Assembly: GCF_005771675.1 (NCBI RefSeq)
Contig: NZ_VAJM01000005.1
Coordinates: 62,001-126,000 of the forward strand
DNA: 64,000 nt
Source: Hymenobacter jeollabukensis
GTDB lineage: Bacteria; Bacteroidota; Bacteroidia; Cytophagales; Hymenobacteraceae
Direction of reading: 5' to 3'
Shown: one piece after another, positions 24,008-33,320 of the stretch
Numbering within the stretch: position 1 is the first letter of the stretch
Layout of the letters: each line of letters begins with the position of its first letter
Notes under the pieces: model-generated
Seen by the model: only the letters and a program-made list of their open reading frames with translations
The model's database searches: none
What the model was told of the DNA's origin: nothing
Translations under genes and position numbers: made by a program

Positions 24008-25423
24008 ATGAACAGCGTCGCCAACCAACCCGCCCCCGCCGAGTCCTTCCGCGACTCTATCGCCACGATAGACAGCAAGGGCAAGCGCGTGTGGCTGTAC
24101 CCGAAGAAGCCCAAGGGTCCGCTGTACAGGGCCCGCAAGTGGGTGAGCTACGCGCTGCTCACGCTGCTGTTTGCCGGTCCCTGGCTGCGCATCCACGAGC
24201 TGCCGGTGCTGATGCTCAACGTGGTGGAGCGGAAATTCATCATCTTCGGGCAGATCTTCTGGCCCCAGGACTTCTTCATCCTGCTGCTGGGCACGCTGGC
24301 CTTCGTGCTCTTCATCATTCTCTTTACGGTGGTCTACGGGCGGATTTTCTGCGGCTGGGTGTGCCCGCAGACCATCTTCCTGGAAATGGTGTTCCGCCGC
24401 GTGGAGTACCTGTTCGAAGGCGACGCCCCGCAGCAGAAAGCTCTCGACAAAGCCGCCTGGACCTGGAACAAAATCGGCCGCAAGACGGGCAAGCACGCGG
24501 TGTTTGTCGTCATCTCGTTTCTGATTGCCAACACCTTCCTGGCCTACATCATCGGCTCCGATGCGCTGACGCGCATCGTGACGGACCCGCTCCGGCAGCA
24601 CCTGGGCGGCCTGACGGCCATGGTGCTGTTCACCGGCGTGTTCTACGCCGTGTTTGCCCGCTTCCGCGAGCAGGTGTGCATCATTGCCTGCCCTTACGGC
24701 CGCCTGCAGGGCGTGATGCTCGACAAGAACACCATCACCGTAGCCTACGACTACGGCCGCGGGGAGCCGCGTCAGAAGCTGCGCAAAAACCAGGAGCGCA
24801 CCGCTGGCGACTGTATCGACTGCCGCCAGTGCGTGCAGGTATGCCCCACCGGCATCGACATCCGCAACGGCGCCCAGCAGATGGAATGCATCAACTGCAC
24901 CGCCTGCATCGACGTGTGCAACTCCATCATGGACCTGATCAACAAGCCCCAGGGCCTGATCCGCTACGACTCGGAGGCGCACATCGAAGCCGGCACCCGC
25001 TTCCGCGTCACCGGGCGCGTGAAGGCTTATTCGGCGGTGCTGCTGGTGCTGCTCGGCGTCATGGTGAGCCTGCTGGTGACGCGGGCCAACGTGGAAGCCA
25101 CGGTGCTGCGCACACCCGGGCAGCTCTACCAGAAAACCGCCTGCGGCACAGTCACCAACCTCTACAACGTGTCCGTCATCAACAAAACCAACCGGGCCAT
25201 GCCCCTGGAGCTGCGGGTGCTGGAGCCGGCCGGCGGCACGGTGCAGCTGGTGGGCCAGGCGGGCCTACGGCTGCCTGCCCAGGGCATCGTGGAGGGCGTG
25301 TTCTTCGCCGAGCTGCCCCGCGCTGCCCTGCCGAAAACGAGCAACAAGATTCGGGTAGGCGTGTACAGCGGCGGCCGGCTGATAACGGAAGCCAACACCA
25401 AGTTCCTGGCCCCGCCGCAGTAG
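24008..25423 (+). CDS. ccoG: Cytochrome c oxidase accessory protein CcoG (FixG-like ferredoxin)
   Basis: A 471-residue membrane protein with two [4Fe-4S] clusters. Hydrophobic helices occur at about 40-60, 85-110, 160-185, 200-220 and 340-360. Cysteine motifs include CGWVCPQT, CIIACPYG, CIDCRQCVQVCP (first Cys residue 269) and CINCTACIDVCN. The C-terminal third is a periplasmic immunoglobulin-like domain. CcoG takes part in copper reduction for oxidase assembly. ccoH follows after a 292-base gap filled by a large inverted repeat. The start is the ATG at 24008. Confidence 0.95.
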   Translation: MNSVANQPAPAESFRDSIATIDSKGKRVWLYPKKPKGPLYRARKWVSYALLTLLFAGPWLRIHELPVLMLNVVERKFIIFGQIFWPQDFFILLLGTLAFVLFIILFTVVYGRIFCGWVCPQTIFLEMVFRRVEYLFEGDAPQQKALDKAAWTWNKIGRKTGKHAVFVVISFLIANTFLAYIIGSDALTRIVTDPLRQHLGGLTAMVLFTGVFYAVFARFREQVCIIACPYGRLQGVMLDKNTITVAYDYGRGEPRQKLRKNQERTAGDCIDCRQCVQVCPTGIDIRNGAQQMECINCTACIDVCNSIMDLINKPQGLIRYDSEAHIEAGTRFRVTGRVKAYSAVLLVLLGVMVSLLVTRANVEATVLRTPGQLYQKTACGTVTNLYNVSVINKTNRAMPLELRVLEPAGGTVQLVGQAGLRLPAQGIVEGVFFAELPRAALPKTSNKIRVGVYSGGRLITEANTKFLAPPQ

Positions 25424-25464
25424 GAGAGGAGCAGCCCGGCCAGCGCCGAACAGCAAACCAGACC

Positions 25465-25682
25465 GTCATCTTGAGCCTTAGCGAACCGCAGGTCGACGGA
25501 GTCAAGGACCTTCCTCGAACCCTGTACCGCCGCCACCTACAAAGTGCAGACGCTTTTCCTGCATAAGCGCAGCCACCGGCGCCTTTGCCAAAACGTCAGC
25601 CACCAGGACTTAACCGCTGGTGCAGGGCTAGAGGAATGTCCTTGACTCCGTCGACCTGCGGTTCGCTAAGGCTCAAGATGAC
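25465..25682. repeat. 45-bp-arm inverted repeat between ccoG and ccoH
   Basis: Perfect 45-bp arms at 25465-25509 and 25638-25682 (starting GTCATCTTGAGCCTTAGCGA). The 128-base interior carries the TAAGCGCAGCCA module also found inside 19883-20073. It is the longest perfect foldback in the window. Confidence 0.92.
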
Positions 25683-25715
25683 CGTTCTGATAGCGCGCAC
25701 AGACAACAATTCCCC

Positions 25716-26204
25716 ATGACCACCCTCGCCGTGAATACCCCCGCCCAACCCCGCCGCAGCCTCTGGCCCTACGCCATCATGGCGGCCTTCGTGCTCTTCG
25801 CCGGCTTTATCGGCTACATGGTGCGGCAGGCCATGCGCAGCAGCGTCGACCTGGTGAGCAAGGACTACTACGAGCAGGAACTGCGCCACCAACAGCGCAT
25901 GAACGCCGTGGCCCGCACCGCCGCCCTGGCCGAGCAGGTGACGGTGCGCTACCAGCCCGCCGCCCGCACCCTGGCGCTGCAGCTGCCCGCCGCCCTGACC
26001 AGCCAGGGTGCCACCGGCCAGGTGCAGTTCTTCCGACCCGCCGATCAGACTCTGGACTTCACCGTGCCCCTGCAGCCCGATGCCGCCGGCCGCCAGCAGC
26101 TGAGCACGGCCCGGCTGCGGCCCGGCTACTGGCGCGTGCGCCTCGATTTCGAGGCCGGCGGGCAGCCGTATTTCGTGGAGCAGAGCATCGTGGTCAGCAA
26201 CTGA
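25716..26204 (+). CDS. ccoH: FixH/CcoH family protein
   Basis: A 162-residue single-span membrane protein. The helix is about residues 17-38 (SLWPYAIMAAFVLFAGFIGY), then the SVDLVSKDYYEQEL segment typical of FixH, and a periplasmic beta-sandwich domain rich in short strands ending YFVEQSIVVSN. FixH/CcoH is needed for cbb3 oxidase assembly or stability. It is preceded by the inverted repeat at 25465-25682 and followed by the SafE-like gene. Confidence 0.92.
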   Translation: MTTLAVNTPAQPRRSLWPYAIMAAFVLFAGFIGYMVRQAMRSSVDLVSKDYYEQELRHQQRMNAVARTAALAEQVTVRYQPAARTLALQLPAALTSQGATGQVQFFRPADQTLDFTVPLQPDAAGRQQLSTARLRPGYWRVRLDFEAGGQPYFVEQSIVVSN

Positions 26205-26343
26205 TTTTCGTCATAGCATCCGGCGGCGGCGCCGACGAAATTGCCCTTCGTCGGCGCCGCCGCCGCGTTTCAACCGGTGTCAGCGGCCCTAGCCAAACAT
26301 TGGCACATCAGCACATTCCACCACATTAACACATTCAAGACCA

Positions 26344-27072
26344 ATGCTCTGGGCCGGGTTTCTCTTCGGACTGCTGGGCAGCTTCCACTGCGTGGGCATG
26401 TGCGGCGCCATTGCGCTGGCCCTGCCGGGCGCGGGGGCACGCCGCTGGCAGTTCGTGGCGGGCCGCACGCTCTACAACCTGGGCCGGGTGACGACCTACA
26501 CCGCCCTGGGCGCCGGGGCCGGGCTGTTGGGCCAGTCATTGCGGCTGGCCGGGCTGCAGCAGGGTCTGTCGGTGGCCTCGGGCGTGCTGATTCTGCTGCT
26601 GGTGGCGGTGCCGGAGCGCCACACCGGCCGCGCCGCCGCCGGGCTGGGCCTCGACCGGGTGCTGGCCCGGCTGAAGCAGGCGCTGGCGTATTGGTTTCAA
26701 CAGTCCTCGCTAAAGGCGCTGTACCTGAGCGGGGTGCTGAACGGTCTGCTGCCCTGTGGGCTGGTGTACCTGGCATTGGCGGGGGCGTTGAGTGCGCCGG
26801 GCGGCCTGGGTGGCGCCGCGGCGTACATGGCCCTGTTTGGGTTGGGTACCCTTCCGCTGATGCTGGCCCTGTCGCTCACGGGGCAGCTCGTGCCGCTGCA
26901 CTGGCGCGCCCGGCTGCGGCAGGCCGTGCCGGTGGCAGCCACGGCGCTGGCCGTGCTCTTCATCGTGCGCGGCCTGGGCCTGGGCATTCCCTACCTGAGT
27001 CCGCAGCTCAGCAAGGCTGCCCCGGCCGCCAGCAGCCGCCACCGCCCCGCCGCCATTACCATGTGCCACTGA
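26344..27072 (+). CDS. TauE/SafE (UreH-like) membrane protein of the cbb3 cluster
   Basis: A 242-residue membrane protein with six or so helices. The N-terminus MLWAGFLFGLLGSFHCVGMCG and the later NGLLPCGLVY are the paired Cys/His motifs of the UreH/DsbD-like branch annotated as sulfite exporter TauE/SafE. In cco clusters this family is regularly found and is thought to handle copper; that is inference here. It ends in MCH, a possible extra metal ligand. It lies 139 bases after ccoH and before the universal stress protein. Confidence 0.85.
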   Translation: MLWAGFLFGLLGSFHCVGMCGAIALALPGAGARRWQFVAGRTLYNLGRVTTYTALGAGAGLLGQSLRLAGLQQGLSVASGVLILLLVAVPERHTGRAAAGLGLDRVLARLKQALAYWFQQSSLKALYLSGVLNGLLPCGLVYLALAGALSAPGGLGGAAAYMALFGLGTLPLMLALSLTGQLVPLHWRARLRQAVPVAATALAVLFIVRGLGLGIPYLSPQLSKAAPAASSRHRPAAITMCH

Positions 27073-27141
27073 CGTTTCCGCGCCGGCCGCGTGGCGGGTG
27101 CTGCAGTTGCTTTCATCTCTCACTCCTAACCCACATACCCT

Positions 27142-27187
27142 CGTCAGGCTCGCCCGCTCCCCTTGGAGAGGGGGCCGGGGGGTGAGG
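27142..27187. repeat. Interspersed repeat, GGGGGTGAGG family, before the stress protein gene
   Basis: CGTCAGGCTCGCCCGCTCC, a short loop, then GGAGAGGGGGCCGGGGGGTG, ending six bases before the ATG at 27194. Same orientation as 22459-22500. Confidence 0.7.
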
Positions 27188-27193
27188 CTCCTC

Positions 27194-28072
27194 ATGAAGA
27201 CCATCCTCGTTCCCCTCGACCTGACGGCCGCCGCCGAGCCCACCGTGGTCTACGCCAACAAACTGGCCGTGCGCCTCGGGGCCGAAGTCGTGCTGCTGTA
27301 CTGCCACCACGGCGCCCTCAGCCACGAAGACACGGCCGCCTACCAGCAGCGCCTGCTGGTGCTGGCCGAGCGTCTGCGCTACGTGCAGCTCGTGCGCCAG
27401 GACGGCCGCCGCATCCGCTACCGCGTGGCCGTGCGCGCCGGCTGTCTGCACGACCACGTGCAGAACGTTATCGACGAGTACGGGGCCGGGCTGCTGGTCA
27501 TGGGCCTGGAGCACGTCGACTGCGGGGAGGCGGCCATCGGCGGCAACCACGCGGCCCGCATTGCGGGGTTGGCCCGCTGCCCGGTGCTGGTGGTGCCGCC
27601 CGGCGCCCGCACCCTGCCGCAGCGCGCCGCCTTCCTGGCTGATTTCGGTCACCTCGACGCCGCCACCCTGGCCCCGCTCGCCCCGCTGCTGCGGGAGCTG
27701 AAGCCCCAGCTGCAGCTGGTCCACTTCTACCAGCAGCTCGATCTGTCCGAGCTCATCCGCGTCAAGCGCGGCATGCAGCTGATTCAGCGCGCGCTGACGG
27801 ACATTCCGCTGCGCACCCGCCTCGTGCTCGACGACGACCCGCTGGAGGGCATCGGCGAGTTCTGCGAGGCCATGCACGCGCAGCTGCTCATCTTCGCGCC
27901 CACCGACGCGGTGCTGCTCGACCGGTTTTTCGACGTGTGCTACACCAAGACCCAGGCCTACCACACCCGCATTCCGCTGCTGGTGCTGCCCCAGCCCGCC
28001 CCCGCCGGGGGCGTGTGCTGTGAGCACTGCGCGCAGCAGCTGACGGCTACGCCCGCCCAAGCGGTAGTGTAA
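27194..28072 (+). CDS. Universal stress protein, two UspA domains
   Basis: A 292-residue cytoplasmic protein. The first domain (about 1-145) has MKTILVPLDLTAAAEPTV and ends with GLEHVDCGEAAIGGNHAARI and PVLVVPPGA, the ATP-binding-type Usp signature region. The second (about 150-285) starts AAFLADFGHLDAATL. A C-terminal CCEHCAQQ segment is unusual. In this position it probably belongs to the oxygen-limitation regulon, as Usp genes often do in Fnr/RegA-type clusters. The ATG at 27194 follows directly after the repeat 27142-27187; the upstream open frame reads through that repeat. Confidence 0.9.
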   Translation: MKTILVPLDLTAAAEPTVVYANKLAVRLGAEVVLLYCHHGALSHEDTAAYQQRLLVLAERLRYVQLVRQDGRRIRYRVAVRAGCLHDHVQNVIDEYGAGLLVMGLEHVDCGEAAIGGNHAARIAGLARCPVLVVPPGARTLPQRAAFLADFGHLDAATLAPLAPLLRELKPQLQLVHFYQQLDLSELIRVKRGMQLIQRALTDIPLRTRLVLDDDPLEGIGEFCEAMHAQLLIFAPTDAVLLDRFFDVCYTKTQAYHTRIPLLVLPQPAPAGGVCCEHCAQQLTATPAQAVV

Positions 28073-28127
28073 GAAGCTGTTTTAAGGGGCAGAACGTCTG
28101 TGCCTGATCAACCGGCCAACAGCCCGC

Positions 28128-28362
28128 GCGAGTACTCACGACGGTCTTCCGCATCTGCCAAAAGCCGTCGTGAGTACTCATGAGGCATTGCGCCAGATAC
28201 GTGCGCCCATCCCGCCTACTCACGGAGCATATCGGCAAGCGTTGAAGCCCTTCGTGAGTAAACGCGAGGCATTCCGGCAACTGACAAAGCCCCTCATGAG
28301 TACTCGTGAGGCGTTACTGCATAGTAACAAAGGCCTTCGCGAGTACTCGCGAAGGCCTTTGT
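28128..28362. repeat. 42-bp tandem array built on GAGTACTC palindromes
   Basis: Six units whose GAGTACTC (or degenerate) cores start at 28130, 28172, about 28214, 28256, 28298 and 28341: four exact 42-base steps and one of 43. Typical units continue GTGAGTACTCATGAGGCATT. The plus strand reads as 14-residue repeats of the type STHEALRQ-x-x-KP; the minus strand also reads as repeats with STH(E/D)G. The 429-base gap 28073-28501 otherwise holds the hairpin 28327-28362 and the small repeat 28437-28474. Confidence 0.85.
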
Positions 28363-28376
28363 CGTCTGGCGGTTAG
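28170..28376 (+). other. Possible 14-residue-repeat mini-protein inside the tandem array
   Basis: A GTG-started frame of 68 codons to the TAG. Successive 14-residue blocks are STHEALRQIRAPI, PTHGAYRQALKPF, SKREAFRQLTKPL and STREALLHSNKGL, with first residue M, V or P. The frame is also open upstream to 28086 without ATG. The last unit is shifted by one base, which breaks the repeat register. Coding is uncertain; the repeats may act at the DNA or RNA level. Confidence 0.25.
28327..28362. terminator. 36-bp perfect palindrome closing the array
   Basis: ACAAAGGCCTTCGCGAGT followed by its exact complement, centred at 28344/28345. It has no long T run, so transcription termination is only one possibility. 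Confidence 0.5.
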
Positions 28377-28436
28377 CGACCTGAGCCGGAGGGGGTGGCG
28401 GTCCGGCATAGGCAGGCCTCCTTGCAGAAAAAGGCC

Positions 28437-28474
28437 GTCATGCTTCATCTGGCGTCCGCCTGTCGAAGCATGAC
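28437..28474. repeat. Short inverted repeat GTCATGCTTC/GAAGCATGAC
   Basis: 10-bp arms (28437-28446 and 28465-28474), a mini copy of the GTCAT...ATGAC element family, 27 bases beyond the stop of the minus-strand regulator. Confidence 0.5.
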
Positions 28475-28501
28475 GTTCTAAACCTCCCAGCCAGGGGCCG
28501 C

Positions 28502-29528
<1,027 letters not shown>

Positions 29529-29551
<23 letters not shown>

Positions 29552-31145
29552 AGGGAATGGTGACGGTGACGGTGGTGCCGCGGTTCAGTTCGCTGTGCAG
29601 GCTGATGCGCCCGCCCATCAGCTCCAGGTAGCGCCCCACGATGTAGAGCCCCAGCCCGGTGCCGGGAATGTTGGTGACGTTGCGGGCGCGGAAAAACCGC
29701 TCGAACAGGTGCTCCTGGTCCTCGGCCGAAATGCCCACGCCCTGGTCCAGCACCGCCAGCGTGAGCAGCCCCTGGGCGCAGCTGGCGCGCAGCGTCACTT
29801 CGGAGTGTTCGGCCGAGTACTTGATGGCGTTGCTGAGCAGGTTGACGAGGATTTTGCGCAGCAGCGAAGGGTCGAGCACTACCGGCGCGGGGCAGTCCAC
29901 GTGCTGGCTGATGCGCTGCCCGGCTTTGAGCAGGCCCTGCACGTCGGTTACCACCTCGCTGAGCAGGGCGGGCAGGGCCAGCTCCACCGGCCGCGCCTCC
30001 ACCTTGCCCTCCTCGATGCGGCCCACGGACAGGAATTCCTCCAGGATGTCGTTCAGGTGCTTCACCGAGCTGCGGATGCGCTGCAGGTGCTTCACGCGCT
30101 TGTCCTGCTGCTCGCTCTCGGGGTACTTTTCGATGAGCGTGGCCGAGTTCATCACCGCCGTGAGCGGGGTACGAAACTCGTGCGAGGCCATGCTCACGAA
30201 GCGCGACTTCAGCTCGCCCAACTCCTGCTCGGCCGCCAGGGCCTTGGCCAGCTCCTCGGTGCGCTGCTCCAGCTGCTCCAGGGTGCTGAGCAGGGCGTGG
30301 GTGCGGTCGGCCACCTTCTGCTCCAGCTCGGCGTTGAGCTTTTCCACGCGCTGGCGCTGGGCAATCAGCTCCCGCTCGGCTTCCTTCTTGTAAGTGATGT
30401 CGAGGATGTAGGAAACCACGTACAGCTCCTCGTCGAGGTGGAAGTAGCTCAGGCTGACCTCCACCGGAAACACCGAGCCGTCCTTGCGCTGGCCCTGCAG
30501 GTCGCCGCGGTGGGCGCCCATGGCCCGCACCGAGGGCGCGGCGTTGAATGACTCGCGCAGCTGCTCGTGGTGGCGGCCCACCGCCCGGGGCACCAGCACC
30601 TCGATGCGCTGGCCTAGCAGCTCGGCCGGCCGGTAGCCGAACAGCTGCTCGGAAAGGTGGTTGGCCGACACAATCTGCCCGTGCCGGTCGCACATGATGA
30701 TGCCGATGGTGGCATTGGCCACCACCGCCTCGAAGCGGCTCACGCTCTGGGCCAGCTCCCGCTCGGCCAGCAGCAGGCGGTCGGGGCCGCTCAGGCGCAC
30801 CAGGTACAGGGTGCGGCCCTCGTGGCCGAAGGGCGTCAGCTCGATGCTGACGCGGGTGGCGTCGCCGCTGGCGCGGGTCGCGTCGGCGGCCACCAGGGCG
30901 TGGCCGCTCTGCCGGGCCGAGTGCAGGGCGGCGGCCCAGCTGTGGCCGGGCGCGGGCTGCACCGGCAGGGCGTCGTCGGCCACCTGGGCCTGCAGGAAGG
31001 CGGCCTCGGAAGGGTAGCCCAGCAGCTGCGCGCCCATGGGATTGACGCGGATGAAGCGGTGGGCATCCTCGTCGTACACGCCGATGAATTCCTGGGCCTG
31101 CGTGAACAGCAGCGAAGCGAGGGCGTGGGCGTAAGTGGAAGGCAT
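29529..31145 (-). CDS. PAS-domain sensor histidine kinase
   Basis: A 538-residue kinase without membrane helices. PAS domains lie at about 10-125 and 130-250 (the second with GYRPAELLGQRIEVLVP), then a coiled coil (about 252-315), HisKA with H322 in SMASHEFRTPL, and a HATPase (NLLSNAIKYS, DQGVGIS, GTGLGLYIVGRY). It overlaps the start of the Crp-type response regulator by 23 bases, so they are a cognate pair. A soluble PAS kinase next to cbb3 genes suggests sensing of oxygen or redox state, but no haem or flavin ligand can be seen. The ATG at 31145 is used because the upstream open frame is atypical. Confidence 0.92.
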
Positions 31146-31303
31146 GAGCGGAGCGGCGCCAGGGCGGGATGAAGCGGGCCCGGCGGCCAAATTTGGGCAT
31201 AATCGGGCGAGGATGATAGATGTTAAGCCCCGAAGCTGACGAATATCATGGAATACGGCGGCGCCAGCGCCCAATTTTACCCGGCAATTCAACCGAACTC
31301 CGT

Positions 31304-31639
31304 ATGAGCGCCTTGTCCTCCACTTCCTTGCCGCCCGCCGCCGATGCCGCCGTGCTGCTGGTGCTGCTGCCGGTGAGCCGCCCCGACGGAGCCGTGCCGC
31401 CTTTTTCCACCGCGGCCCTGGAGCGGCTGCAGCGCCGCCTGGGCCCGGCCATCCGGGTGCTGCGCATCGACGAGGCCAGCCACCCCACGGTGGTGCGCAG
31501 CTTTCACGCCCAGCAGCTGCCGGCCTGCGTGCTGGTGCGCCAGGGCGTGGAGCTGTGGCGCCAGCCCGGCCTGCCCGACGACGAAGCCGGCGCCACCGAG
31601 CTGCTGGGCCGGCTGACGGCCCCGGCCGGCGTGAGTTAG
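31304..31639 (+). CDS. Thioredoxin-fold protein lacking the CxxC motif
   Basis: A 111-residue soluble protein. After a polar N-terminus it has strand AVLLVLLPVS, helix ALERLQRRLGPAI, strand RVLRIDEA and then SFHAQQLPACVLVRQGVELWR, the cis-Pro and strand pattern of thioredoxin folds. The redox CxxC is missing, leaving one Cys next to the cis-Pro. It is divergent from the sensor kinase gene (158 bases between starts). Similar redox-dead thioredoxin-like proteins occur near respiratory genes, but the role here is unknown. Confidence 0.65.
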   Translation: MSALSSTSLPPAADAAVLLVLLPVSRPDGAVPPFSTAALERLQRRLGPAIRVLRIDEASHPTVVRSFHAQQLPACVLVRQGVELWRQPGLPDDEAGATELLGRLTAPAGVS

Positions 31640-31696
31640 GTAAGGTAGCGCGACTAAGAAACTCGGCAGTTTAAAAAGCTATTTTGACGATACATT

Positions 31697-31778
31697 GAAC
31701 GTCCTGCTGAGCCCCGCGAAGCATCTCTCCCGCTTCGTTGTTCGGTAGAGATGCTTCGCGGGGCTCAGCAGGACGTTC
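31697..31778. repeat. 32-bp-arm inverted repeat between convergent genes
   Basis: Perfect 32-bp arms (31697-31728 and 31747-31778), starting GAACGTCCTGCTGAGCCCCG, with an 18-base loop. Same family as the GTCAT...ATGAC elements but with its own arm sequence. It could serve as a terminator for both flanking genes, though it lacks a T run. Confidence 0.9.
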
Positions 31779-31815
31779 TTGTTGCTCCACAGAATCCGGT
31801 TGAAACCATCAGGCC

Positions 31816-32673
31816 TCACTCGGCCAGGGCGGCCTGCTGCTGGCGGTATGCGGAGGGGCTCAGGCCGGTGAGCTTGCGGAAGGTTTTGTTGAAGTGCGAG
31901 AGGTTGTTGAAGCCGCTGGCGAAGCTAACCTCGGTGATGGGCCGGTCTTCCAGCAGCAGCAAGCAGGCGTGGTTGACGCGGTATTCCTGCACGAAGTCGG
32001 TGAGGGTAAGCCCCGTCATGCGCTTGAAGTAGCGGCAGAAGGCGGGCACCGTCAGGTGGGTCAGCTCGGCCAGGGCCGCTACCTCTACCGGCTGCCGGAA
32101 ATGCTCCTGCAGGTAGCCGTACACCCGGCTCAGCCGCTCCGATTCCTGCCGCGGGGCCTGGCCGCGGCCCGCGTCGGCGTGCAGGCTGGTGGCGTCGGGA
32201 GTGGCGGCCAGCGTGTGCAGCACCTGCAGCAGCGTAAGTAGCCGCTCGAAGGGCGGCTGGGTGAGCATCTGCGCCAGCTGCGGGCCCACCTGCCGCCGCA
32301 CCGCCGCCCCGAAGGTGAGGCCCTGCCGGGCGCGGGCGAAGAGTTGCTGCACCGCCCGCAGCTCGGGGCGCTGCAGGAAGTCGGCGCCCAGAAAATCGGG
32401 CCGTAGCTGCACCACAATCTGCTCGAAGTCGGTCTGGCGGCCGTAGCTGAAGCTCAGGTGCGGCAGATCGGGGCCGATGAACACCAGCTCGCCGCCCGCG
32501 TAGCGCGAGAGGTGCCGCCCGATGTGGCGCCGGCCCCGGCCGCGCGGCAGGTACACCAGCTCGTACTCGGGGTGGTAGTGCCAGCGCACGTCGATGGCGG
32601 CCGGATCGGTGTGGTGCAGCAGGGTGAAGGAGCTGTCGGACGACGGCTGGATGGGCTCGAACTGCAGTTTCAT
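31816..32673 (-). CDS. AraC-family transcription regulator with cupin sensor
   Basis: A 285-residue regulator. The N-terminal cupin-like domain (about 10-140) includes RWHYHPEYELVYLPRGRGRRHIG and a SFSYGRQ-type turn. The C-terminal AraC domain (about 185-280) has two helix-turn-helix units, with VAALAELTHLTVPAFCRYFK and ITEVSFASGFNNLSHFNKTF and the closing GLSPSAYR. It is divergent from the SemiSWEET gene, so sugar-linked control is plausible. The start is an ATG at 32673. Confidence 0.92.
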   Translation of the reverse strand: MKLQFEPIQPSSDSSFTLLHHTDPAAIDVRWHYHPEYELVYLPRGRGRRHIGRHLSRYAGGELVFIGPDLPHLSFSYGRQTDFEQIVVQLRPDFLGADFLQRPELRAVQQLFARARQGLTFGAAVRRQVGPQLAQMLTQPPFERLLTLLQVLHTLAATPDATSLHADAGRGQAPRQESERLSRVYGYLQEHFRQPVEVAALAELTHLTVPAFCRYFKRMTGLTLTDFVQEYRVNHACLLLLEDRPITEVSFASGFNNLSHFNKTFRKLTGLSPSAYRQQQAALAE

Positions 32674-32783
32674 GGGCGGTGCTAACGCTGGGTTGGCTGC
32701 TTATACGCGCTAAAGGGGCTGCTAGGGTTAATGCAGCACCAGTATTGGCCAACGCGGTGGTAGTGAGCCGCCGGGGGCGCCGG

Positions 32784-32791
32784 TACCTTTG
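32784..32791 (+). promoter_or_regulatory. -7 promoter element upstream of SemiSWEET
   Basis: TACCTTTG matches TAnnTTTG exactly, 99 bases before the ATG. Confidence 0.45.
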
Positions 32792-32890
32792 CGCTGACCA
32801 ATCGTTGCCGCGCAAGGCCCCGCGCCGTGGTGGCAACCCGGGCCCGGGCTTCGGTGCCCGCCCGGCCATCCGTTCACGAAACCCCACTGC

Positions 32891-33265
32891 ATGATTACGT
32901 CCATCGAAGCCCTGGGCCTGGTGGCCGCCACGCTGTCGGCCATCATGTTCCTGCCGCAAGTCCTCAAAACCTGGCGCAGCCGCTCGGCCACCGGCCTGGC
33001 CGCGGGCACGCTCATCACCTCCACCACCTGCGTCACGCTGTGGCTGGTGTACGGCGCCTGCGTGCAGGACGTGCCGCTTATTATCGGCAACGCCGTCAAC
33101 CTGGCCTGCACGCTCACGCTGGTCGTCTTCAAGATTCGGTTTGCCGAGCCCCGGCCCAAGTCTGAGCCCGTGGCCGCTCCGCCCCGCGGGCGGATAATGT
33201 CGCGCCGGACGCTGGTAGCCGTGCGCACGGCCCCGCTGGGGGCGCCGTTCTGGTACGAAGCCTGA
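32891..33265 (+). CDS. SemiSWEET-type sugar transporter with extended tail
   Basis: A 124-residue protein with three hydrophobic helices (about 5-25, 38-57 and 63-82). Residues FLPQVLKTWRSRSATGLA carry the PQ-loop of the MtN3/SWEET family, followed by TLWLVYG and the GNAVNLACTL helix. SemiSWEETs form homodimers that let sugars move along their gradient. The C-terminal 40 residues are polar, Pro/Arg-rich and longer than the usual 85-95-residue family length. It is divergent from an AraC regulator and 55 bases before a HAD phosphatase/mutase gene, probably in one unit. Confidence 0.9.
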   Translation: MITSIEALGLVAATLSAIMFLPQVLKTWRSRSATGLAAGTLITSTTCVTLWLVYGACVQDVPLIIGNAVNLACTLTLVVFKIRFAEPRPKSEPVAAPPRGRIMSRRTLVAVRTAPLGAPFWYEA

Positions 33266-33320
33266 GCCGGCGGCCACTTCGCGTCCTTCTTTATTCATTC
33301 GACATCAACCTGACACCACT

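Noticed and set aside
26205-26222. Third Fnr-like site, CTGATTTTCGTCAT after ccoH
   Set aside because: Only half of the palindrome fits, and no TTTG box lies at the 36.5-base spacing seen at the other two sites.
28128-28362. CRISPR array
   Set aside because: The 42-bp units are degenerate throughout with no constant repeat/variable spacer division, and no cas genes are present.
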